Position numbers and translations under genes: made by a program. DNA of 47,896 nt, taken from positions 1 to 47,896 of the forward strand of contig PYVG01000008.1 of assembly GCA_003030745.1 (NCBI GenBank), given 5' to 3'. Below the pieces are notes generated by a model. That model saw nothing but the letters and a program-made list of their open reading frames with translations, was not told the origin of the DNA and did no database searches. Below, one piece after another: positions 42,901-47,896 of this stretch. How positions within the stretch are numbered: the first letter of the stretch is position 1; every line of letters starts with the position of its first letter. This DNA is from Pseudidiomarina aestuarii. Its GTDB lineage: Bacteria; Pseudomonadota; Gammaproteobacteria; Enterobacterales; Alteromonadaceae.

Positions 42901-43124
42901 GACAGCATAGCGGTTGTTAATGGATAGGTTACTTGATCTTCTACCACCTGCGGCGCTTGACCCGGATAGCTGGTTTTAATGATCACCTGGACATCCGACA
43001 AGTCCGGCAGTGCGTCTACGGGCGTATTCTTAACCGCAAAAGCACCAACACCCACGAGGATTAATGTCGCCAGAAGAACGAAAAAACGGTTACTCACTGA
43101 CCATCGAATGACTGACTTAATCAT
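39998..43124 (-). pseudogene. cusA: CusA-type heavy-metal RND efflux pump, frameshifted
   Basis: The inner-membrane RND proton antiporter of a Cus/Sil-type pump that moves Cu(I)/Ag(I) from the periplasm through the tripartite channel. The N-terminal part (43124-42282, 280 residues, [20 protein letters not shown]) and the rest (to 39998) are in different frames. They join near 42316-42321 where a run of six C replaces the five needed to read [18 protein letters not shown], the CusA consensus. Otherwise about 1,042 codons are intact, with AIGAMLDGAIVMIENMHKH in TM4 and DEGDLMYMPTTYPGLSIG. The start overlaps cusB by 8 bases. A homopolymer sequencing error is a real alternative; if genuine, the pump is dead. 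Confidence 0.93.
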
Positions 43125-44643
43125 GGTTATGCTCCTGCTCTGTCACTTGTTTTTGCTCAGGAATATGAATCGATGTGAGCTGGTACTGTTGCTTCCCGAC
43201 TTGCGTTATTTCCGCATGCAAGGATAACCCCGTGCTAAGCTGAGAAAGTTCAACATCCGAAGCAACATCGAAGTCCATCGTCATTGCAGGCCAGTCCCAT
43301 TCAGAAATCTCACCGTGCTCCAGCGTAACCATCGAGTGCTGAGGCATAACATTTTTAACGGTTGCTTCAACCCAGACAGCTTGAGCTGCTGCGTCACTTG
43401 ACATACTGCCATGGCTCTCGTTATCAGCATCAGTGTCATGTTGCATGCGCTTAAAGTCAGAGGATTTACTGGACTCAGAATCAATCAAAAACTGAGCTGA
43501 AGTAACGATGTCATCACCTGCCATAAGACCCGATAAAATTTCAACTCGCGAGCTCCCTAACCGCCCAACGTCAACATTAACTGTTTTAAATTTCCCATCA
43601 CCCAGTGCCAGTACAACTCGGTTCGAACCACCCATTCGGATAAGCGCTTCTTTAGGGATGATTAAGTTTTTGTCGCCTAAACCAGCCTTAATGTTAAGAT
43701 TCGCAAACATGCCCGGTTTTAAAAAACCATCTGGGTTGTCGAAGTGAATTCGAACTTGTCCCGTCCGAGTTTTAGGGTTAAGTGACGGATAGACATAATC
43801 AACCTTTCCTTGCCACTCTTTACCTGGAGCATACTCAAGGTTCATTTGAACGTCATTGCCTACCTCAACCTGGTTCAATTGCCGCTCAAAGACTTCTGCA
43901 ATAACCCAAATTTTATCCAGTTGAGCAATGGTCATTAAATTCATACTCGGCGTTACAAACGCACCTTCACGCACAGTCAGTCTATCCAATACCCCGGACT
44001 GCTTTGCTTTTACCGTGATTGTTTTCTGAATTTTACGAGTTTCTTTTAACTTTTTAATCTCAGATTCAGAGACTTGCAGAGCTCTTAAGCGTTCTTCAGC
44101 GGCATCAATTAGCACCTGATTACCTCTTTGCGAGGCCAATACAAGCTCCTCTTGCGCATTAACCATTTCAGGAGAGTAAATACTGTATAAAGGCTCGCCG
44201 GCTTTAACCGAGTTACCAACCGCTTTTACGAAAAGCTTCTCAATCCAGCCTTCAACACGAGGACTTACTGTTAATACTCGGTCCTCATCAAACTGAACAT
44301 AGCCAACTGTTTCGATATCTAGGTTGAGTCTCGAGGACGTGACGGTTGCAGTTGTAACCCCAAGGTTATTAATAACGTCGGGATCAATTCTCACCGTACC
44401 AGGTGAACTCTCTTCTGCATCATCGCCATAGTAAGGAATAAGGTCCATCCCCATTGGAGACTTTCCTGGTTTGTCTCGACGATAATTGGGATCCATCGGA
44501 GCCACCCAATATAACGGCTCTTTTTCTGCATTGCCCGATGAACGATCAGACACTTCAGTCGATTGCATTACATAGCCAATAGCGCCAGCGCCAACTGCAA
44601 AGCCTACAGCTAAACTTATAAGAGATTTGGTGACTGTTTTCAT
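43117..44643 (-). CDS. cusB: CusB-type periplasmic adaptor with fused CusF-like domain
   Basis: Membrane-fusion protein linking CusA to the outer-membrane channel. The 508-residue protein has an N-terminal membrane anchor (about 7-27) and a heavy-metal-binding domain [20 protein letters not shown] followed by GMDLIP. The lipoyl and beta-barrel domains follow ([59 protein letters not shown]). Residues about 415-500 form a CusF-like domain ([20 protein letters not shown], then [10 protein letters not shown] with the Trp and two Met that bind Cu(I)/Ag(I) in CusF). E. coli encodes CusF separately; the fusion is known in SilB-like adaptors. The tail is EQEHNHD. The ATG at 44643 follows the upstream stop by one base. 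Confidence 0.93.
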   Translation of the reverse strand: MKTVTKSLISLAVGFAVGAGAIGYVMQSTEVSDRSSGNAEKEPLYWVAPMDPNYRRDKPGKSPMGMDLIPYYGDDAEESSPGTVRIDPDVINNLGVTTATVTSSRLNLDIETVGYVQFDEDRVLTVSPRVEGWIEKLFVKAVGNSVKAGEPLYSIYSPEMVNAQEELVLASQRGNQVLIDAAEERLRALQVSESEIKKLKETRKIQKTITVKAKQSGVLDRLTVREGAFVTPSMNLMTIAQLDKIWVIAEVFERQLNQVEVGNDVQMNLEYAPGKEWQGKVDYVYPSLNPKTRTGQVRIHFDNPDGFLKPGMFANLNIKAGLGDKNLIIPKEALIRMGGSNRVVLALGDGKFKTVNVDVGRLGSSRVEILSGLMAGDDIVTSAQFLIDSESSKSSDFKRMQHDTDADNESHGSMSSDAAAQAVWVEATVKNVMPQHSMVTLEHGEISEWDWPAMTMDFDVASDVELSQLSTGLSLHAEITQVGKQQYQLTSIHIPEQKQVTEQEHNHD

Positions 44644-44644
44644 T

Positions 44645-45934
44645 TTACACTCCTGAAAGTAATAAGTAGTTTGCTTCGGCAATCAATTTTTGGCGGTTGA
44701 TGGCGATTGCTAATGCATCAATTTTTGCGTCGATTTCCGCAATCTGTGACCGTACCGCCTCGGCAAAGTCGCCATCATCATTGTTGTAGGCAGTCAATGC
44801 GGCTTCAGACTGGGCGGACATTTGTGGAAGTAGCTCTTCGTGATATAGGGCAGCACGTTCATTCAAACGGTTCAGTTGTAAAAACGTACTGCGTAAATTG
44901 GCTATTAACTGCCTGGCAACCAATAACTTCTCAGTTTTTTTTGCTTCCGTTTTAAACTTTGCTGAGCGTACCTGCTTATCCTGTTTGTTATCAGTAAATA
45001 AAGGGACATCGAACGTAACCCCGACTGACAGCAAGTCGGCACGGTCATTGCCGCTTGGATCGTCGTTTCTATGGCCATATTTCAGATTGGCTGACCATTG
45101 CGGTTTATAACCTTGCTGAGCGAGCTCGACAGACGTCTCCGACGCCAAAATGTCTTGATCGGTCGCTTGCAAAACCGGGTGTTCTTTTATCAATTCGTAC
45201 AAGGCTTGATTCGGTATTGTCGAAGGTGATAGCAATGTCTTCTTCAGCGTAAGACTCGGAAGGTCATCCGGTAACGTTGATTTCGCTATAACACCTATCC
45301 ATTCCGACAATTCGCTTTGAAGTTGCTCCTCTTTTTGTCGCAGTGACGTCAACCTATCATCCAGGCGTGTAAGCTCAAGTTGGGCTCTAATAACATCTTG
45401 CTGCCGTGCTTTTCCCTCGGTGCTGGTATAACTCGCCTTAGCCGTCGACACTAACTGTTCAAAAAGCGCTCTATCCGATTCAATCAAGCGAATGCTTTGC
45501 TGAGAGAAAAAAACATCTAACCACAACTTCGTGACCGTTGTTTTGACCTTTGCAATACGATCCGCTCTCAAAAACGGTTGTTTTTGAGCTAATTGGTTTT
45601 TCTGCTTACGAGACAACGATAATGTGTCTCCTCTGGGAAATGCTTGTGAAACACCGACGACTAACTGGGTCATTCCTTCCTGTCTTGAACTAAAACTGTC
45701 AACCGGGAAACTGGCAGCCGTGAGCGATATTTGAGGGTCAGGCAAACTGGAAGAGGCTATTGCTTCACTCGCGAATGCTTCTTGGGTTTGCTTACTTGCC
45801 GTTAACCAAGGATCTTCTTGTACAGCGATACTCACTGCTTCTTGCAAATTCAAAAGCGGCTCTTGTGCATTAACGACATTTGGCACCACTACAGTCAGAA
45901 CACTTAAATAAGCCATTCTTCTTAAAAGTTTCAT
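44645..45934 (-). CDS. cusC: CusC/TolC-family outer-membrane efflux channel
   Basis: Outer-membrane channel of the tripartite pump. The 429-residue precursor has a Sec signal peptide ending NVVNAQ with no lipobox Cys, unlike the lipoprotein CusC of E. coli. Two OEP repeats with long helices follow: LNLQEAVSIAVQEDPWLTAS and VVGVSQAFPRGDTLSLSRK in the first, LYELIKEHPVLQATDQDILA and SVGVTFDVPLFTDNKQDKQV in the second. The gene ends one base before cusB starts, so the order is cusC-cusB-cusA. Closest relatives are probably CzcC/CusC types of metal islands. Confidence 0.9.
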   Translation of the reverse strand: MKLLRRMAYLSVLTVVVPNVVNAQEPLLNLQEAVSIAVQEDPWLTASKQTQEAFASEAIASSSLPDPQISLTAASFPVDSFSSRQEGMTQLVVGVSQAFPRGDTLSLSRKQKNQLAQKQPFLRADRIAKVKTTVTKLWLDVFFSQQSIRLIESDRALFEQLVSTAKASYTSTEGKARQQDVIRAQLELTRLDDRLTSLRQKEEQLQSELSEWIGVIAKSTLPDDLPSLTLKKTLLSPSTIPNQALYELIKEHPVLQATDQDILASETSVELAQQGYKPQWSANLKYGHRNDDPSGNDRADLLSVGVTFDVPLFTDNKQDKQVRSAKFKTEAKKTEKLLVARQLIANLRSTFLQLNRLNERAALYHEELLPQMSAQSEAALTAYNNDDGDFAEAVRSQIAEIDAKIDALAIAINRQKLIAEANYLLLSGV

Positions 45935-46104
45935 ATTGTTACTCTCAAAAACTGTGAATTTTTAAATTAAACACAGACCAAGTTATGAGTCGGACCGTAA
46001 CGAGGACGACGAACGACGTCGTAACGACAATGACCGAACCAAAGCTTATAGCTGTGCTTTTACCTGGACGATAAACGCGCCAGGAGCGAGAAATTTAGTA
46101 CTTT
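45935..46104. other. Gap upstream of cusC
   Basis: 170 bases with no gene. The cusC promoter should be here or further upstream. I see no clear CusR-type or CueR-type palindrome; the middle is rich in CG-containing ACGACG repeats. Confidence 0.5.
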
Positions 46105-46434
46105 TTAAGAGTAGATTGGGGGCCGAAATAGCGAGAGAGAGTGCTTTTCTTTAATATTCGTATCTAAGAATGAGGAAGCGTTAAAAACCAGCTTCTCAAT
46201 AGGCGGAACGGTGGATTGCTCAGAATAAACGACAGTAATCGACGGGCTGTAACAATGTCGCATCATTGAATCAGAGCAACAGTTATCGGTAAGAGAATGT
46301 GACACTTCGCAACCCGCAAGATCGCAAACTTGCTCAGTAGAATCGTGCATACATGCCTTTTCCGTACTGATAGTTTGTGAAAATGACATTGTTGTTACTA
46401 CTAATAGCAGTAGGACAATGATTAAACGATACAT
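46105..46434 (-). CDS. Small Cys-rich secreted protein
   Basis: A 109-residue protein starting MYRLIIVLLLLVVTTMSFSQ, a signal peptide with cleavage near residue 20, followed by ACMHDSTEQVCDLAGCEVSH and DNCCSDSMMRHCYS, seven Cys with Met and His between them. It ends LSLFRPPIYS. It directly precedes the cusCBA genes. The ATG at 46434 was chosen since it begins the signal peptide; a longer frame from 46497 adds 21 residues. The family was not recognised. Extracytoplasmic metal binding is inferred from composition and location, matched by the analogous gene on the other side of cusA. Confidence 0.65.
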   Translation of the reverse strand: MYRLIIVLLLLVVTTMSFSQTISTEKACMHDSTEQVCDLAGCEVSHSLTDNCCSDSMMRHCYSPSITVVYSEQSTVPPIEKLVFNASSFLDTNIKEKHSLSLFRPPIYS

Positions 46435-46594
46435 GCGAAGCTTCACTATAAAAACATGCTTGCATTGTATCTCTTTTGGCTGATAAAGATCAATCAATTA
46501 AAGGAAGTACCCATAACGAGGTAGTCAACCCAGATGGTGATACGACTTCTACATCACCACCCAGATTTATTGCTAACTCAGGCGCTTTCAAGCT

Positions 46595-47260
46595 CTAAAT
46601 ACCAAAGTCATCGAACCTTACTTGTTCTCGCGGAACGCCAAAGTCAGCAAGAGACTTTAACGTTGCTTTCAGCATTGGTGGAGGACCACACACGTAAACG
46701 TCCAATGTGTTTTTGTTTTCATCTGCCAACCATTTCATTGCGGTTTCGTGCACAAAGCCAGTGTGCCCGGCCCACTCATCTGATTTAGCAACCTCTGAAA
46801 GTACCGGTATATAATTTAACCGCTCATCTCTTTCGAACTCATCCCTATAACAGAGCTCTTTTTCATATCGTGCGCCGTAAAAAAAGATACAGCGACGAGG
46901 AGAGCCTGCTGCTAATTCACTTTGTATTAACGCTCTCAACGGTGCAATACCCGCGCCGCCCCCGATGAAGACTTGTGTATGAGAGTTTTGCTTTGCCAGT
47001 TGGAAGTCTCCAAATGGCCCAACGGCATCGACACGAGCGCCAGCTTCTAAATTACATAAGTAATTTGATCCCACCCCCGGCGGTACCCCTTCGCTTGGCG
47101 ATGGCAGCTGCCTTATGTTAAACACAAATCGAGTCGGGTGAGGCCGCGTAGCAACAGAGTAATGTCGTGACAATATTTCGTTTAAGTGTGGAATACGAAA
47201 CTGCATAAACTGCCCGGCTTCATAATTAACGGGCTCTGAACTCACAAAGGTAAGCTCCAT
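46595..47260 (-). CDS. FAD/NAD(P)H-binding oxidoreductase domain protein (NqrF-like, N-truncated)
   Basis: A 221-residue ferredoxin-NADP reductase-type protein. FAD binding is seen in ILSRHYSVATRP (RxYS), the phosphate region in PPGVGSNYLCNLEAG and GPFGDFQL, the NAD(P) site in VFIGGGAGIAPLRALI and the C-terminal VYVCGPPPM...FDDFGI. It resembles the C-terminal module of NqrF. The protein starts within the FAD domain: the first strands and any 2Fe-2S domain are absent and an in-frame TAA lies six codons upstream of the ATG. It may therefore be a truncated gene, or act with a separate partner. It sits between the MerR gene and the cus genes on the same strand. Confidence 0.75.
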   Translation of the reverse strand: MELTFVSSEPVNYEAGQFMQFRIPHLNEILSRHYSVATRPHPTRFVFNIRQLPSPSEGVPPGVGSNYLCNLEAGARVDAVGPFGDFQLAKQNSHTQVFIGGGAGIAPLRALIQSELAAGSPRRCIFFYGARYEKELCYRDEFERDERLNYIPVLSEVAKSDEWAGHTGFVHETAMKWLADENKNTLDVYVCGPPPMLKATLKSLADFGVPREQVRFDDFGI

Positions 47261-47433
47261 AATGGATGGAGTCAGTTAACGCTTTGAATCGAGTGTTAAA
47301 GCTATATCACTAACCCCCTCATTATGTAACTTTACTTCATAATTTGGGGTAAGCGGATTAAATGGTTGATCTTACCTTTGCATGAGAGTGAGACAGACCG
47401 GCATCTCATCGGATTATCTGGTTGATGCTTCAC

Positions 47434-47841
47434 CTACTGCTGGTGCATGTTTCCTTCGCTAATTCCAGCAAGAACCCCACACGCCTCAACTTCCCGGTCA
47501 TCGTTGCAACTCGCTCTCAGTGAAACGAGTTGTTTCTCAAGCGCTTGCAGAGCGGTTATCTGCGACCGCACATGAGAGATGTGATCATCGAGCAAGGCGT
47601 TGACGGCGGTACAAGGCTGATGAGGGTCGTCCTGATAGCTCTGTAGTTCGTGAATCTCAGCCAGTGACAGGCCCAGGATTCTGCAGCGACGGATGAAGGC
47701 CAGCCCCTCACCATGCTTCTCGGTATAGACACGGTAACCGTTGTCCTGCCGATCAGGCGGCGGCAACAAGCCCTGCTGTTCATAGAAGCGGATCGTCTGT
47801 GTTTCGACCCCTACCAACTGCGCCAACTGACCAATGCGCAT
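47434..47841 (-). CDS. MerR-family metal regulator, PbrR/CadR-like
   Basis: A 135-residue MerR-type activator: N-terminal winged helix MRIGQLAQLVGVETQTIRFY followed by EQQGLLPPPDRQDNGYRVY, long dimerisation helix, and C-terminal metal loop. Cys77, Cys112 and Cys121 are placed as in the Pb/Cd/Zn sensors PbrR and CadR (PCTAVNALLDDHI, RASCNDDREVEACG). The Cu(I) sensor CueR instead has CxGC-type spacing only near the C-terminus and lacks Cys77. So it probably senses Pb, Cd or Zn, not copper. An AGGAGG precedes the ATG at 47841. A MerR-type promoter for a divergent gene starts at 47873, so its main target, likely a P1B-type ATPase gene, is off the right edge. Confidence 0.9.
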   Translation of the reverse strand: MRIGQLAQLVGVETQTIRFYEQQGLLPPPDRQDNGYRVYTEKHGEGLAFIRRCRILGLSLAEIHELQSYQDDPHQPCTAVNALLDDHISHVRSQITALQALEKQLVSLRASCNDDREVEACGVLAGISEGNMHQQ

Positions 47842-47872
47842 CAGCCTCCTCCCCAACGGATTCTTTACTCTA

Positions 47873-47896
47873 TTGACCTTATAGTAGCTTTATAGT
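47873..47896 (+). promoter_or_regulatory. MerR-type divergent promoter/operator, cut by window edge
   Basis: TTGACC (47873-47878) overlaps ACCTTATAGTAGCTTTATAGT (47876-47896), an imperfect dyad of the kind bound by PbrR/CadR/ZntR. The -10 element expected 19-20 bases after the -35 lies at or beyond the window end. Confidence 0.65.

Noticed and set aside
46500..46594. Similarity of the frame after the reductase stop to the end of WYL-domain regulators
   Set aside because: The resemblance (LGGDVEVVSP) is short and from memory; not enough to name a gene, so it is only mentioned as an open stretch.
46534..46788. Plus-strand frame of 84 codons
   Set aside because: Antisense to the FNR-like reductase; no ribosome-binding site or recognisable motif.
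33773..47896. Right-hand attachment site (second copy of the tRNA-Phe 3' end)
   Set aside because: I looked for GATTCCGCCTCTGGGCACCA in both orientations by eye and did not find it, so the island's right border cannot be placed here.

Overview
The window reads as gammaproteobacterial DNA. The best fit is the order Alteromonadales, probably Idiomarinaceae; this is inferred from gene content, gene order and the rRNA sequence, without a database search. The left 33 kb is ordinary chromosome. The right 15 kb is a copper/silver-type resistance island placed directly against a tRNA-Phe gene.

Chromosomal part (1-33.2 kb): a deoxynucleoside-salvage operon on the minus strand (cdd-deoC-deoA-deoB, deoB cut by the window edge); a two-gene operon of a YgaP-like DUF2892 membrane protein and an ArsR-family repressor whose two cysteines match the persulfide-sensing BigR/SqrR/YgaV pattern; a tRNA-Trp-holD-rimI unit; tamA-tamB, with tamB split by one in-frame amber codon; a complete minus-strand rRNA operon (16S-tRNA-Ile-tRNA-Ala-23S-5S) with P1/P2 promoters, boxA sites, processing stems and a terminator; pssA; rluD-pgeF-clpB with a heat-shock (sigma-32) promoter at clpB; bamD; nadE-glnB; a LuxR-type response regulator with a DUF1285 protein; a secreted amidohydrolase; pdxH; an Ldh-family dehydrogenase; a phosphofructokinase; and speB-speA for putrescine synthesis.

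Island (33.2-47.9 kb): the 3' end of tRNA-Phe overlaps the C-terminal coding sequence of a tyrosine recombinase, the usual layout of a tRNA-targeting genomic island. The recombinase has lost its N-terminal part at the edge of an IS3-family element. The far end of that IS is present as a 51-bp tandem duplicate and supplies the stop codon of the next gene. All later genes lie on the minus strand. In transcription order they are: a PbrR/CadR-type MerR regulator, an FNR-like reductase, a small Cys-rich secreted protein, a CusCBA-type tripartite efflux system (CusB carries a fused CusF-like domain; cusA is frameshifted in a C tract), a second Cys-rich secreted protein, a PII-like protein, an HMA-like protein without CxxC, a ferritin-like four-helix protein, a CopA-type Cu(I) P1B-ATPase, a membrane-anchored cupredoxin, a remnant of an isoprenylcysteine-methyltransferase-like protein, and a Met/His-rich periplasmic protein. 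CopA would pump Cu(I) from the cytoplasm to the periplasm and CusCBA from the periplasm to the outside. The small satellites are probable chaperones, sinks or sensors, and are the least described part of the window.

Data-quality notes: the first 55 bases are an exact inverted copy of an internal tamB segment, which looks like an assembly junction artefact. tamB (amber) and cusA (one extra C) each carry a single-base lesion that could be real decay or sequence error. No CRISPR array, prophage structural genes or replication origin were seen.
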